Notes: generated by a model not told the origin, from the letters alone. Numbered from the stretch's first letter, positions 36,037 to 46,139 are shown. The stretch: 64,000 bases of DNA from Planococcus wigleyi (GCF_014836985.1 NZ_JACSPU010000004.1:248001-312000); one strand, 5' to 3'. Made by a program: numbers and translations.

Positions 36037-36696
36037 TTATTTATTCAAATCGTAATGCTGTCCGCGGACCAGGTAAAACAGTTGTTCCGCAATATTGGTG
36101 GCATGGTCAGCCGACCGTTCCATATAGCGGCTGATAAACGCCAATTGGGTGATTTGGCTGAGCTTCTCGGGGTTTTCTCCGCCTTCACGCATCAGCCTGC
36201 GAATCACATCACCGTACAATTCATCTACTTGATCGTCGAGTTCGGCAATTTCTTTTGCTTTGACGATGTCTTCTTCGACAAATGCATCAATGACCTGGCG
36301 CAGCATGGCCACAGCCAACTTCTGCATCTGCTGAATATGCCCGATTTGCGGCAGCAACTCCTGCTTGCCGATGCGAATGGTCTCTTTCGCAATATTGACT
36401 GCATAATCCCCAACACGCTCCATATCCGAAGCCACTTTAATCGTCACAATCAAGCGCCTTAAATCGGTGGCAACTGGAGATTGCTTGGCAATCAATAAAA
36501 TAACCCGGTCGTTGATGAACTCTTCCATCTGATTGATGTCTTTATCGTCTTCGATCACTTCAAGCGCTGCATCGACGTCTTGCGTCACCAATGCTTCCAT
36601 GGATTTGCTCAAGGCATTGACCGCCATCGTACTCAAAACAATCAATTCTTCCTGTGCGGTCTTTAATTCAACATCGAATTTTTCACGTACCGACAA
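36037..36696 (-). CDS. phoU: Phosphate signalling protein PhoU
   Basis: A 219-residue protein of two three-helix PhoU repeats; metal-site motifs EDDKDIN and ERVGDYAVNIA in repeat 1, ELDDQVDELY and ERSADHATNIAE in repeat 2. It modulates Pst transport and phosphate signalling. TTG start with an AGGAGG site 8 bases upstream. It closes the pstSCAB-phoU operon. B. subtilis lacks phoU here and has two pstB genes; this operon has one pstB plus phoU. Confidence 0.95.
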   Translation of the reverse strand: MSVREKFDVELKTAQEELIVLSTMAVNALSKSMEALVTQDVDAALEVIEDDKDINQMEEFINDRVILLIAKQSPVATDLRRLIVTIKVASDMERVGDYAVNIAKETIRIGKQELLPQIGHIQQMQKLAVAMLRQVIDAFVEEDIVKAKEIAELDDQVDELYGDVIRRLMREGGENPEKLSQITQLAFISRYMERSADHATNIAEQLFYLVRGQHYDLNK

Positions 36697-36714
36697 AATT
36701 TCCGCCTCCTGTCA

Positions 36715-37527
36715 TTAACCGAATCTTCCTGAAATGTAATCTTCCGTCCGTTTGTCCGAAGGATTCGAAAAGATCGTGTCTGTATGGTCATACTCGACCA
36801 CTTCCCCATTGAGGAAAAATGCGGTTTTGTCTGAAATCCGCGCGGCCTGCTGCATATTATGCGTCACAATAATGATGCTATAGTCTTTTTTCAGCTCCTG
36901 AACCAATTCCTCCACTTTCAAGGTTGAAATTGGGTCGAGCGCAGAAGTTGGTTCGTCCATCAAGATAACGTCAGGTTCGATTGCCAAGGCGCGCGCGATG
37001 CAAATCCGCTGTTGCTGGCCGCCGGAGATGCTATAAGCATTTTCATTCAGACGATCTTTCACTTCGTCCCATATGGCAGCCCCGCGCAAGCTTTTCTCGA
37101 CAATTTCATCAAGAATCTTCTTATTCTTGATGCCATGGATGCGCGGCCCATAAGCAATATTGTCATAAATTGACTTCGGAAATGGGTTTGGTTTTTGGAA
37201 AACCATTCCCACCCGCGTGCGAAGTTCTTCCACTCCATAGTCGTGGTTGAAGATATTTCGTCCGCGGTAGAGAATTTCGCCGGATGTCTTCACTGAAGGC
37301 ACCAACTCTACCATGCGGTTCAAGGTTTTGATATAGGTCGACTTGCCACAGCCCGAAGGCCCGATAATAGCAGTCACTTCATTTTCCATAATTTCCAAAT
37401 CGATATTTTTAAGGGCATGGTTGCTGCCATACCAAAGATTGAGTTGCTTTGTTTCATAGACAGCCTTTTTTGCAGACTCGGTCATTGTGTTCTCCATTGG
37501 TGGTTTCTTAGTAACCATGGTGGTCAT
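36715..37527 (-). CDS. pstB: Phosphate ABC transporter ATPase PstB
   Basis: A 270-residue ABC ATPase with Walker [10 protein letters not shown], the PstB-type [10 protein letters not shown] region, signature ISGGQQQR, Walker [14 protein letters not shown] and His of [11 protein letters not shown] at 37527 (MTTMVTKK) has GAAGGGG 8 bases upstream; the frame to 37596 overlaps pstA. Works with PstA/PstC. Confidence 0.95.
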   Translation of the reverse strand: MTTMVTKKPPMENTMTESAKKAVYETKQLNLWYGSNHALKNIDLEIMENEVTAIIGPSGCGKSTYIKTLNRMVELVPSVKTSGEILYRGRNIFNHDYGVEELRTRVGMVFQKPNPFPKSIYDNIAYGPRIHGIKNKKILDEIVEKSLRGAAIWDEVKDRLNENAYSISGGQQQRICIARALAIEPDVILMDEPTSALDPISTLKVEELVQELKKDYSIIIVTHNMQQAARISDKTAFFLNGEVVEYDHTDTIFSNPSDKRTEDYISGRFG

Positions 37528-37555
37528 TTGCAGAACCCCTTCCACATAATTTGCC

Positions 37556-38434
37556 TTAATAACGTTTATCGAATTTGTTGCGGATGATGACAGCAATGGA
37601 ATTCATGAACAGCAAGACGGCCATCAATACGATGATCCCAGCTGCTGCCACTGTCTGGAATTCCTGCTGCGGACGGCTGGACCAATCATAAATCTGCATT
37701 GGCAACGCGGTAAATGTATCCATGACACCTGCTGGCAAAAACTGAATGATGACTGGAATGCCGATGACAATCAAAGGAGCTGTCTCACCGATTGCCCGCG
37801 ACAGCGCCAAAATGCTGCCAGTCAAAATGCCCGGGATTGCGGCAGGCAAGATGATTTTGACGATGGTCTGCCATTTTGTTGCACCCATGCCGTAAGAGGC
37901 ATCACGCAATTCACCCGGCACAGAACGGATTGCTTCCTGCGACGCCACGACGATCACCGGCAAGATCAATAGGCTCATGGTAAAACCGGCGGCTAATACA
38001 CTGTTTCCGAGTGCCAGTGCACGGACGAAAATGGTCAGTCCCAGCAAACCGAAAACCACGGACGGAACCCCCGCCAGATTGGAGATATTCATGCGGATAA
38101 ACGTAGTGATGCGGTTTTGTTTTGCGTATTCCTCCAAATAGATGGCTGAACCGACACCAAGAATGATGGAAGTCGGCGCCACCACTAACATCAGCCATAA
38201 GGATCCGACGAGAGCCGCTTTAATGCCGGCTTTTTCGGGGAAGCGGGAAGCGAAGTTGGTCAAAAATTCGATCGATAAGTGCCCCGCCCCTTGCGTCACA
38301 ATCCGGTAAAGCAGAATCACCAATGCCAATAAGGCGATCAGCGTCGCTGCCAGAAAGATGTATTTGAAGATGCTGTTGGCAATCAATCGGCCATTCATCC
38401 GTTTGACGACGGTCTGTTGTTCAATGTATCTCAT
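37556..38434 (-). CDS. pstA: Phosphate ABC transporter permease PstA
   Basis: A 292-residue permease with six membrane segments and the BPD-transporter EAA-like loop [27 protein letters not shown] (seen as [15 protein letters not shown] and [10 protein letters not shown]). ATG at 38434 follows GGGAGGAA and starts one base after pstC. Pairs with PstC in the phosphate channel. Confidence 0.94.
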   Translation of the reverse strand: MRYIEQQTVVKRMNGRLIANSIFKYIFLAATLIALLALVILLYRIVTQGAGHLSIEFLTNFASRFPEKAGIKAALVGSLWLMLVVAPTSIILGVGSAIYLEEYAKQNRITTFIRMNISNLAGVPSVVFGLLGLTIFVRALALGNSVLAAGFTMSLLILPVIVVASQEAIRSVPGELRDASYGMGATKWQTIVKIILPAAIPGILTGSILALSRAIGETAPLIVIGIPVIIQFLPAGVMDTFTALPMQIYDWSSRPQQEFQTVAAAGIIVLMAVLLFMNSIAVIIRNKFDKRY

Positions 38435-38435
38435 A

Positions 38436-39362
38436 TCAGTATTCCTCCCTGAAACGTTTCGAGACGTAGCCGGCAAGGATGTTCATCACCATCGTAAAGA
38501 CAAACAGCGTGAATCCTACAGCGTAAATGGAATAGTAAATGGTCGTTCCGTATCCAGCGTCTCCTTTGGAAACCTGAACGATATAGGCGGTCATCGTTTG
38601 GATCGACCCGGTAAAATCCCCATCAAGCCTTGGGGTGGAACCTGCCGCAAGTGAAACGATCATGGTCTCACCGATTGCCCGGGATACCGCAAGAACCACC
38701 GATGCAATAATTCCTGAAAGCGCAGCTGGCACTGTGATTTTCCAGGCTACTTCAAATTTAGTCGAGCCCATCGCCAATGCCCCTTCACGGATGCTTTTCG
38801 GTACAGAAGACATGGCGTCTTCCGACAAGGACGCAATCATTGGGATGATCATGATGCCGACAACGATCCCCGGTGAAATGGCGTTGAAAATTTTGATTTC
38901 CGGGAATACTGCCTGCAGCACCGGCGTCACGAAAGTCAATGCAAAGAATCCATAGACAATCGTCGGAACGCCAGCCAATACTTCAAGAACCGGTTTCAGG
39001 ATACGCCGGACATTTTCACTGGCGTATTCACTCAAATAGATGGCAGCTGAAATGCCGATCGGCACTGCGACGATGACAGCAATCAACGTTACTTTCAAGG
39101 TACCGACGATTAATGGCAAAATGCCGAATTGGGCTTCTTTATTGGAAAATGGCAGCCAAGTGGTGCCAAAGATAAAATCAAAAAATGGAACACGGGTGAA
39201 AAATGTAACGGTCTCCACAATCAATGTCAAAACAATGCCGATGGATGTCAAAACCGAGACTGAAGCGATGAGAAATAAAATAATTGGAATGATCTTTTCG
39301 ATCACTTTCTTGTTTTTCTTGCCGTTCGACTGCGCGATCATTTCCTGCACAGATGGTCGCAT
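38436..39362 (-). CDS. pstC: Phosphate ABC transporter permease PstC
   Basis: A 308-residue permease with six membrane segments, a basic cytoplasmic start (SNGKKNKKVIEK) and loop REGALAMGSTKFEVAWKI. Also FGTTWLPFSNKEAQFGILP, typical of PstC. ATG at 39362 with AAAGGGGAT upstream. It lies 75 bases after pstS. Confidence 0.94.
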   Translation of the reverse strand: MRPSVQEMIAQSNGKKNKKVIEKIIPIILFLIASVSVLTSIGIVLTLIVETVTFFTRVPFFDFIFGTTWLPFSNKEAQFGILPLIVGTLKVTLIAVIVAVPIGISAAIYLSEYASENVRRILKPVLEVLAGVPTIVYGFFALTFVTPVLQAVFPEIKIFNAISPGIVVGIMIIPMIASLSEDAMSSVPKSIREGALAMGSTKFEVAWKITVPAALSGIIASVVLAVSRAIGETMIVSLAAGSTPRLDGDFTGSIQTMTAYIVQVSKGDAGYGTTIYYSIYAVGFTLFVFTMVMNILAGYVSKRFREEY

Positions 39363-39437
39363 ATAGAATCCCCTTTCAACCCCAAAAGGCGAGCAGTGGC
39401 TGCTCACCCTCAGACTAAACTACACTGGATCTTGTTC

Positions 39438-40418
39438 TTATTTCAATGCTTCTAAATCTGCTAAGCCTTTGTCGTAATCTTCCTGCGGCAAAGCTACATA
39501 ACCGACTGCTTCTGCCATAGCTCCAGCATTTTCAAGTGCATATTTCATGAAATCATAAGCTGCTTCGTTTTCGGTCAATGCTGCATTGTTCGCATAGGTG
39601 AACAATGGACGTGATAATGGGGAATATTCGCCTGATTCAATGGTGTCATTGTTCGGCTCCACTCCATCAATCGAAACAACTTTCAGTGTATCCTGATTCG
39701 CTACGTAATAGGCATAGCCGAAGAATCCGATAGCGTTTGGATCTGCCTGAATCCCTTGCACTAATGTGTTGTCGTCTTCAGAAAGTGTAGCTGAGCTGAC
39801 AAGGTCTTCATCTTCAAGAATCACTTCGTTGAAGTAATCAAATGTTCCAGAGTCTGTTCCCGGTGCATAAAAGACCACTTCTTCATCCGGCCATTCCGGA
39901 TTGAGGTCCGACCATTTTTTTGAAGTGCCGTCTTCTATCCATAGTTTTTTCAAATCTTCCACGGTCAGATCTTCCACCCAGTCATTTTCCTGGCTGACCA
40001 CAACGGACAAACCGTCAAAAGCTAATTGGAACTCCGTATACTCAACTCCCGCTTCTTCAAGGCTGGCAGCCTCTTCTTCTTTAATTGGGCGCGAAGCATT
40101 GGAGAAATCTGTTTCGCCTTGGATGAACTTCTCAAATCCGCCGCCTGTCCCTGATGTACCGACTGTCACTTGAACATCCGGTTGAGCTCCTGCATATTCT
40201 TCAACAATGCCTTCCATGATCGGCGCAACGGTAGAAGAGCCGTCACCTGACACAGTTCCTTCAACTACTGCTTCTTCTCCAGCTGTATCTGAACTGGTTT
40301 CTTGCGTTTCTGTGCCGGTATCCGTACTTTCCGAATTCTCATCCGTGCTTCCACACGCACCAAGAATCATTGCCGAACCAAGAATTGTTGATGCCATAGC
40401 GAATTTCCAGTTTCTCAT
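39438..40418 (-). CDS. pstS: Phosphate-binding lipoprotein PstS
   Basis: 326 residues. Lipoprotein signal peptide with lipobox LGAC (Cys about 22), an acidic Thr/Ser/Glu-rich linker, and the phosphate-binding domain with [24 protein letters not shown] and [12 protein letters not shown] loops. It captures phosphate outside the membrane for PstCAB. ATG with TAGGGGGA. Preceded by the PhoP-box-like repeats at 40477-40515. The acidic composition could suit salt tolerance, but this is a guess. Confidence 0.95.
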   Translation of the reverse strand: MRNWKFAMASTILGSAMILGACGSTDENSESTDTGTETQETSSDTAGEEAVVEGTVSGDGSSTVAPIMEGIVEEYAGAQPDVQVTVGTSGTGGGFEKFIQGETDFSNASRPIKEEEAASLEEAGVEYTEFQLAFDGLSVVVSQENDWVEDLTVEDLKKLWIEDGTSKKWSDLNPEWPDEEVVFYAPGTDSGTFDYFNEVILEDEDLVSSATLSEDDNTLVQGIQADPNAIGFFGYAYYVANQDTLKVVSIDGVEPNNDTIESGEYSPLSRPLFTYANNAALTENEAAYDFMKYALENAGAMAEAVGYVALPQEDYDKGLADLEALK

Positions 40419-40461
40419 TTTGCTGTTTCCCCCTACAGGTTAGTGTTTGTTTACATTCTCT

Positions 40462-40515
40462 ACTATAAAGACTGATTGTTGAGAACATATAAACGCTGTG
40501 TTAAGAAATTGTAAA
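40462..40515 (-). promoter_or_regulatory. PhoP box (four direct repeats) and -10 of pstS
   Basis: On the minus strand TTTACA, TTAACA, TTTATA and TCAACA occur in this order, each separated by exactly five bases (40515 to 40477). They match the TT(A/T/C)A(C/T)A repeats bound by PhoP. A TATAGT -10 (40467-40462) follows after nine bases with no ordinary -35, fitting an activator-dependent promoter. Confidence 0.82.
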
Positions 40516-40531
40516 TTGAAGTTCCGCCAAA

Positions 40532-40581
40532 TTAATAAAGCCCCCAGGAAAATTCTCATACTGAGACGTTCCTGGGGGCTT
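40532..40581 (-). terminator. Terminator of pbpA
   Basis: Stem aagcccccaggaa/ttcctgggggctt with an 18-base loop and TTTATT following on the minus strand. Confidence 0.85.
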
Positions 40582-40585
40582 GCGG

Positions 40586-42763
40586 TTATTCGCCTTCCAC
40601 TTCAACTGAAGCGCTGTACGGCGGTTTTATTGAATTGGATGCTGCCTGCGCTTCTTTATTTTTCAATTTAAAGTACTTATCCGCTGCAGCCCGGGCAATT
40701 TCATTATTCGCCTTCGGGACGTTTTTCGGATCGGTTGTCACATATGGAATCACGACGGCATAAGCGATTTCCGGATTGTCGAAAGGAGCGTAACCGACAT
40801 GTGCAATATTGATCGCATATTGGCCGTTCATTTCGTGGTCTTTTTCGTAGAAATAAACTTCTGCGGTTCCGGTTTTCCCGGCGGCAGTATAAGGTGCATC
40901 ACTGAATTGCGCACGCGCTGATCCTGAGCTGCCAACATACACATTGCGCATCCCTTTTTGCACCTGTTCAATTTCTTCCTGCGAATTGTTGATGCGGTTA
41001 AGGATTTTGGGTTCAATAATGGTTTCGATCGGGCCGAGTGATTCTCCGTCCCGGGTTGCTTCACGGATTTCCTTGACCACATGAGGCTCCATACGGTATC
41101 CATCATTGGCAATTGTCGAAATGTATTGAGCCAATTGAAGAGGGGTATAGGTATCAAACTGCCCGATTGCCAAATCGAGCAGTTTGGCGCCTGGAGAGGT
41201 TCCTCCCATATAACCGGTGGCTTCGTTCGGCAAGTCGATGCCGGTTTTGACGCCTAAACCAAATTGTGCGAATGAATTCCGCATAGTTGCAAAACTCTCT
41301 GGCGATACATACAGCCCCCGGTTATACTGGTATTCCGCTCCTGCAATCTTCATGGCAATTTTAAACATGTAAACGTTGGAAGAACGTTCGATGGCCATCA
41401 AATCCGTCATTGGAATACGGTTGAATAATCGTGTATTGAAAATGGAATTCTTTTGAGCTGTACCGGCGAATTTCAATGGCTCATCAATTTGAACTTCATT
41501 CAATTCGACAGCATCCTGCGAATACCCGGTCAACAGCGTAGCTCCTTTAACAGTCGAGCCCATTTCATGGGAAGCTGTAAAACTGCCGAACGCATAATCA
41601 TTGATGATCTGTTTGCCGTTTTCATCTTTGCCCAGGCGTTTGCCTACCATGGAAAGCACTTCACCGGTCTGTGGATTCATCATGACGAGGTATGCGTCTT
41701 TGACCAGTTTAGAACTTGGGCCGGCCTTCAACTGCAACAACTTGTCCTCCACAATTTTTTCCAGTTCACTTTGCAATTCGCTGTCAATGGACAGAACCAG
41801 GTCTTTCCCTGCTTTGCCTTCATCTACAGGTATGGTTTCGATGACGCTGCCTCTGCCATCCGTAACATTTTTGACAACCGACTTTTGGCCTTGCAGCACG
41901 TCTTCATACTGCTGCTCCAGAAAACTGGTCCCGACGCGGTCATTGCGTGAATAATCGCGTGCCAGGTAATATTCAAGTTTATTGGCGGGGATTCCAGTTT
42001 CAGGAGTGGTCGTGCTGCCAAGTATGGTTAAATCACTCGATTTGACACGTTTCCAATCGGTTACCGTGTTGACGCCTTTGAGTTTCGGATCCGTCAACCG
42101 TTCAGAAACTCGGGCGAACTCTTCATCCGAGACGTCTTCATTTTTGATCATCTGCGGGGCCAGTGCGTAGCCTGAAGTCATCTCCCGGTATATGGCGAGA
42201 ACTTCCAAGTCTTCAGCGCTTAGAGTAGCCAATTCTTCGTCCGTGATCTTTTCTCTGACTAATGCATCAAGCTTGCGTTGCTTTTCCTTTTCCGGAATGT
42301 CTTCAGCGGCGATGGCCGCTTTTTCTTCATCCGTGACTTTTTTGTTGGCACTTTCTGTGTTCATTTGTATATAAAAATCCTGTTTATCACGGAGTGTCAC
42401 TTTGTCATCGTCTTTTTCGATCAATTTAGCCAATTCTTTAGCCACTGTCAGCATTTCTTCTCTTTTGGTCGTTTGCATCGCCGTATAGGTAATGGCATTG
42501 ACCGGTGTATTGTTGACTTGAATCCGGCCTTCGCTGTCAAAAATGCGCCCCCTCGGCACGCTGGTATTGACAGGAACTTCTTCAGTCCTGGCAATGGCAC
42601 GCGCATAGTCTTCTCCTTTAACGATTTGGAGAAAGCCCAAACGGAGGATCAATACAGAAAACAAGAGGAAGATAGTGAAAAAGAGGATATTCATCCGAAA
42701 GACGGTATTGGACTGCAATTTCACTCTTGCAAGCGAAACGCGTCTTTTTTGAGGCGGTTTCAT
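40586..42763 (-). CDS. pbpA: Class B penicillin-binding protein (transpeptidase), PBP2A-like
   Basis: 725 residues. Cytoplasmic basic start, one membrane anchor (FRMNILFFTIFLLFSVLIL, about 22-40), a dimerisation domain with long helical insert, and the transpeptidase domain with STVK (Ser nucleophile in EMGSTVKGATL), SSN (ERSSNVYMFK) and KTG (AAGKTGTAEVYFY). It cross-links peptidoglycan, probably in elongation. ATG at 42763 has AAAGGAG 10 bases upstream. Placed between sodA and pstS as in B. subtilis pbpA. Confidence 0.93.
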   Translation of the reverse strand: MKPPQKRRVSLARVKLQSNTVFRMNILFFTIFLLFSVLILRLGFLQIVKGEDYARAIARTEEVPVNTSVPRGRIFDSEGRIQVNNTPVNAITYTAMQTTKREEMLTVAKELAKLIEKDDDKVTLRDKQDFYIQMNTESANKKVTDEEKAAIAAEDIPEKEKQRKLDALVREKITDEELATLSAEDLEVLAIYREMTSGYALAPQMIKNEDVSDEEFARVSERLTDPKLKGVNTVTDWKRVKSSDLTILGSTTTPETGIPANKLEYYLARDYSRNDRVGTSFLEQQYEDVLQGQKSVVKNVTDGRGSVIETIPVDEGKAGKDLVLSIDSELQSELEKIVEDKLLQLKAGPSSKLVKDAYLVMMNPQTGEVLSMVGKRLGKDENGKQIINDYAFGSFTASHEMGSTVKGATLLTGYSQDAVELNEVQIDEPLKFAGTAQKNSIFNTRLFNRIPMTDLMAIERSSNVYMFKIAMKIAGAEYQYNRGLYVSPESFATMRNSFAQFGLGVKTGIDLPNEATGYMGGTSPGAKLLDLAIGQFDTYTPLQLAQYISTIANDGYRMEPHVVKEIREATRDGESLGPIETIIEPKILNRINNSQEEIEQVQKGMRNVYVGSSGSARAQFSDAPYTAAGKTGTAEVYFYEKDHEMNGQYAINIAHVGYAPFDNPEIAYAVVIPYVTTDPKNVPKANNEIARAAADKYFKLKNKEAQAASNSIKPPYSASVEVEGE

Positions 42764-42815
42764 GAGGCGGTTTCTCCTTTCGCAAAAATATCCACTTATC
42801 AGTATAGCACCACAT

Positions 42816-42855
42816 AAAAAAAAGCACACACTTTTTCAGACGAAAAAGTGTGTGC
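42816..42855 (-). terminator. Terminator of sodA
   Basis: Perfect stem gcacacactttttc/gaaaaagtgtgtgc with a four-base loop and T8 run on the minus strand. Confidence 0.9.
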
Positions 42856-42875
42856 AAAGTTTCAATTCGTGACAA

Positions 42876-43484
42876 TTATTTCGAAGTTTCGTAACGGTTT
42901 GAAACTTCTTCCCAGTTTACAACGTTCCAGAAAGCGTTGATGTAATCCGGACGTTTGTTTTGGTATTTCAAGTAGTAAGCGTGCTCCCAAACATCAAGGC
43001 CAAGTAATGGAGTTTTGCCTTCCATCAATGGTGAATCTTGGTTAGGAGTTGAAGTGATTTCTAATTCGCCGTTAGAAAGAACTAGCCAAGCCCATCCAGA
43101 ACCAAAACGGGTTTTGCCGGCTGCAGCGAATTTTTCTTTGAATTCGTCAAAGCTTCCGAACTTGCTGTTGATTGCTTCTCCAAGAGCGCCTGTTGGGTTG
43201 CCGCCGCCATTTGGAGACAATAGTTTCCAGAATAATGAGTGGTTGGCATGCCCTCCGCCGTTGTTGCGGACTGCAGTGCGGATTTCTTCAGGTACTGCGT
43301 TCAAATCAGAAATCAATTCTTCCACAGATTTTGAAGCAAGATCTTCGTGGCCTTCTAAAGCCGCATTTACGTTAGTTACGTATGTGTTGTGATGTTTTGT
43401 GTGGTGAATGTTCATTGTTTCTTTGTCGATGTGCGGTTCAAGTGCGTCGTACGCGTAAGGTAATTCCGGTAATTCATATGCCAT
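42876..43484 (-). CDS. sodA: Superoxide dismutase (Mn/Fe)
   Basis: A 202-residue cytosolic superoxide dismutase. Metal ligands are seen in [19 protein letters not shown], and [13 protein letters not shown] (Asp and His). Second-shell GGGHANHS and FGSGWAWL suggest the Mn-preferring type, though metal choice cannot be proved here. ATG with AAGGAGGAA. Monocistronic with strong terminator. The window also holds a Mn-riboswitch gene. Confidence 0.96.
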   Translation of the reverse strand: MAYELPELPYAYDALEPHIDKETMNIHHTKHHNTYVTNVNAALEGHEDLASKSVEELISDLNAVPEEIRTAVRNNGGGHANHSLFWKLLSPNGGGNPTGALGEAINSKFGSFDEFKEKFAAAGKTRFGSGWAWLVLSNGELEITSTPNQDSPLMEGKTPLLGLDVWEHAYYLKYQNKRPDYINAFWNVVNWEEVSNRYETSK

Positions 43485-43630
43485 GATAAAATTCCTCCTT
43501 GAGTCTATTGGTCTACTCTCTTAGCCTATCAAAATTATCTGGCCTATACAAACATAATGCACGCCAAATCCTTTTATTCAGACCTTTGACTGAATTCACC
43601 TGATTTAGCAGGCTGTGGAACCAGTCCGTC

Positions 43631-44110
43631 TCAAATAGTGAAAAGGAAGATAGCGACCATGACAATCTGAATGATTCCTTTTGTGAAAACCGACGTGATA
43701 AATCCGACAACCGAACCGATTCCGGAATAGAAGGACTTCTTCAACGAAGATTTATTGAACAAAAGCTCGGCGATAATGGCACCAACGAATGGGCCAATCA
43801 AAATACCAATAATCGGAATGATAAAAGGACCGATGATCAAGCCGATTGTACTTCCCCACAAACCGGCTCTCGAGCCGCCGAACTTTTTGACACCGAACGC
43901 ATTGGCGATGGCATCCGCTCCGAACAGCAGAATGACGAACAGGCTTTGAATCGCCCAGAACCACCATGGCAAATCACCAAAGCTGAAAAACAGCCCGTAC
44001 ATGACAAAACCTCCAAAAATAAACAGAACCGCCGGTATAATCGGATAAACCAGACCGATGAAACCAATCACGAAACAAAGCAGAATGACAATCCAGCCGA
44101 TGATCTCCAT
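43631..44110 (-). CDS. yqgC: DUF456 family membrane protein (YqgC)
   Basis: 159 residues forming several glycine-rich membrane helices (IIGWIVILLCFVIGFIGLVYP, seen as IIGWIVILLCFVIGFIG; IGLIIGPFIIPIIGILIGPF) with FGVKKFGGSRAGLWGS between them, the DUF456 hallmark. Function unknown. ATG with a GGGAGGAA site. Placed next to sodA as in B. subtilis. Confidence 0.85.
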   Translation of the reverse strand: MEIIGWIVILLCFVIGFIGLVYPIIPAVLFIFGGFVMYGLFFSFGDLPWWFWAIQSLFVILLFGADAIANAFGVKKFGGSRAGLWGSTIGLIIGPFIIPIIGILIGPFVGAIIAELLFNKSSLKKSFYSGIGSVVGFITSVFTKGIIQIVMVAIFLFTI

Positions 44111-44125
44111 CTGTATTCCTCCCTA

Positions 44126-44193
44126 TATAAAAAGCTCTCTTCCATCGTGCCCTACATTTTTTAAAATGTAAAGCAGGATGAAAAAGAGCTTTT
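44126..44193 (-). terminator. Long imperfect hairpin, likely terminator upstream of yqgC
   Basis: Arms aaaagctct and agagctttt enclose a second pairing (acatttt/aaaatgt) on the minus strand, followed by TTTTTAT. It could stop transcription coming through the repeat from the Na/Pi transporter gene. Confidence 0.5.
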
Positions 44194-44233
44194 CCGTGGT
44201 TAAAACCAGTTATTCTGTTCAAAACTTAGTACG

Positions 44234-44435
44234 GGCGCTTCCGCATTTCTTTTGTCCAGCAACAGCGCCTAGAACCTCGGGGTCTTAAGTCCGCTTGCCT
44301 GTGCGGCACAAAACGCCGCTTCGGCAAACTGCCTTAAGCCTGTCGGAGGTCCGCAGGATGCGGATCATGCAAGCGTTGCGGCAGGAAGGCGCGTTTTTAG
44401 CTTGCGTTCCTTTAGTCAGGCGCTTCCGCTTTTCT
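44234..44435 (-). repeat. Structured GC-rich intergenic repeat, copy B
   Basis: Read on the minus strand it starts agaaaagcggaagcg and ends with a close copy of the same block. It contains GCCGAAGCGGCG, GTGCCGCACAG, CTTAAGACCC and GGCGCTGTTGCTGGACAA, shared with copy A at 17951-18085. It directly abuts the stop codon of the Na/Pi transporter. The 325 bases between yqgC and that gene hold only this and the hairpin. Confidence 0.7.
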
Positions 44436-46067
44436 TTATGCACGGTTGCCTAAAATCGCTTCTGCAAGGTTTACAGCGTGGTCACCGATACGTTCCAGGT
44501 TGCTGACGATATCGACAAACACGATTCCAGCTTGCGCTGTACATTTTCCTTCATTCAGACGCAAAATATGTTTTTTACGGAATTTGCGTTCCATTTTATC
44601 AATCAGGTCTTCCTGTTCTGCTACTTCACGAGCCAATTCATGGCTTGTTGTGTTTAAAGCAGAAAGTGCTTTTTGAACCGTTGCGATCGTCAAAGTGAAC
44701 ATTTCATCCAGATCTTCTACCGCATCCGCTGTGATGTTGACACGGTTGTTGATTTGGTAGTCGACCAATTCGATAATGTTTTCAAAATGATCACCGATAC
44801 GTTCGATGTCGCGTACTGTCTCCATCAACATTGTGTGGCGTGTGGAATCAGCCGCAGAAAGAGATTCCGCTGAAATCATGACCAAGTAATCGGTGATTTT
44901 CGAATCCAGGTTATTGATGGCATCTTCCAATTGATAACCGGTTTCAGCGTGTTTCTTGCTTTGCGTTTTTAAGTATTGATACGTTTCCTGAAGCCCTTGA
45001 ACGGAGAATTCACCCATTCGAAGCACTTCTTCTTTCGCCTGTCCAAGCGCGATCGATGGAGATTGTTCAATAAAGTGGATATCCAAATGTTTCGGTTTAA
45101 ACTCAATTGTTACATCTTCACCCGGGATTGCTCTAGTTACCAGATAAGCCCATGCTCCGATTAACGGGAATTGGATGATCGTATTGGCAACGTTGAACGT
45201 TCCGTGGGCAAAAGCAATTTGCATTTTCGGTTCTAAATTCAAGATTCCAGAGATCCATTCAACATATGCGGTAAACGGCATCAGCAGAATCAAGAAGATA
45301 ACACTTCCCAGCACGTTGAACAAGACATGGACAGCTGCTGCACGGCGGGCTGCAATAGAAGCACCTAGTGCTGCAAGGACTGCGGTTATGGTTGTTCCGA
45401 TGTTGTCACCGAACAACACTGGCAATGAAGCTGCAAGACTCAGCACGTCTTCGGAATAAAGACCCTGCAATATAGCAACCGTAGCACTCGAGCTTTGGAC
45501 AATTAAAGTGAAGACTGTCCCGACCACTACGCCAAGAATCGGCATTTCGCTTAGACTGATGGTCATATCGATGAAAGCTTGCGATTCACGCAAAGGTTTC
45601 ATGCCATCGCTCATCAATTCAAGACCATAGAAGAGACCACCAAAACCGAATACAACTTCACCTATATTTTGAATTTTATTCTTTTTAAAGAAGAAAATCA
45701 AAACTGCGCCTAATGCCAAAATTGGCAATGAATAAGCGCCTACATCCAGACCGATAATGAAGGCGGTGACGGTTGTCCCGATATTGGCTCCCATAATTAC
45801 GCCAATCGCCTGTTTCAAAGTCATAAATCCGGCACTGACCAATCCTACAACGATTACGGTGGTACCAGAACTAGATTGGATCAATATCGTAACCGCAATC
45901 CCTACCAGAACACCCATGAACGGGTTAGTGGTAAAGCGATCCAATATTCCCCGTAATCTATCTCCTGCCGCTTTTTGCAGGGCGTCACCCATAAATTTAA
46001 TGGAGAATAGAAATAATCCAAGTCCTCCAAAAAATGTAAAGAGCATTTCTTGCCAGTTCGTCTCCAC
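44436..46067 (-). CDS. Na+/phosphate cotransporter with C-terminal PhoU-like domain
   Basis: 543 residues. Two Na/Pi repeats with QSSSGTTVIVVG and QSSSATVAILQG, each followed by a GxNIGTT motif (MGANIGTTVTA, GDNIGTTITA), and about eight membrane helices. From about residue 350 a helical PhoU-like domain carries ERIGDHFENI and ERIGDHAVNLAE. It should import phosphate with sodium. GTG start with a GGAG site somewhat far away (13 bases). A TTTACA-18-CATAAT promoter is upstream. No gene of this kind is at this place in B. subtilis; it is an insertion. Confidence 0.9.
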   Translation of the reverse strand: METNWQEMLFTFFGGLGLFLFSIKFMGDALQKAAGDRLRGILDRFTTNPFMGVLVGIAVTILIQSSSGTTVIVVGLVSAGFMTLKQAIGVIMGANIGTTVTAFIIGLDVGAYSLPILALGAVLIFFFKKNKIQNIGEVVFGFGGLFYGLELMSDGMKPLRESQAFIDMTISLSEMPILGVVVGTVFTLIVQSSSATVAILQGLYSEDVLSLAASLPVLFGDNIGTTITAVLAALGASIAARRAAAVHVLFNVLGSVIFLILLMPFTAYVEWISGILNLEPKMQIAFAHGTFNVANTIIQFPLIGAWAYLVTRAIPGEDVTIEFKPKHLDIHFIEQSPSIALGQAKEEVLRMGEFSVQGLQETYQYLKTQSKKHAETGYQLEDAINNLDSKITDYLVMISAESLSAADSTRHTMLMETVRDIERIGDHFENIIELVDYQINNRVNITADAVEDLDEMFTLTIATVQKALSALNTTSHELAREVAEQEDLIDKMERKFRKKHILRLNEGKCTAQAGIVFVDIVSNLERIGDHAVNLAEAILGNRA

Positions 46068-46109
46068 GATTTCCGATCAACTCCTAAATTTAACTTGAAC
46101 ACCTAACCT

Positions 46110-46139
46110 ATTATGAATAGTCCACTAAGGAATTGTAAA
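46110..46139 (-). promoter_or_regulatory. Candidate promoter of the Na/Pi transporter gene
   Basis: TTTACA (46139-46134), 18 bases, CATAAT (46115-46110). It lacks the repeated hexamers of a PhoP box. Confidence 0.45.
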
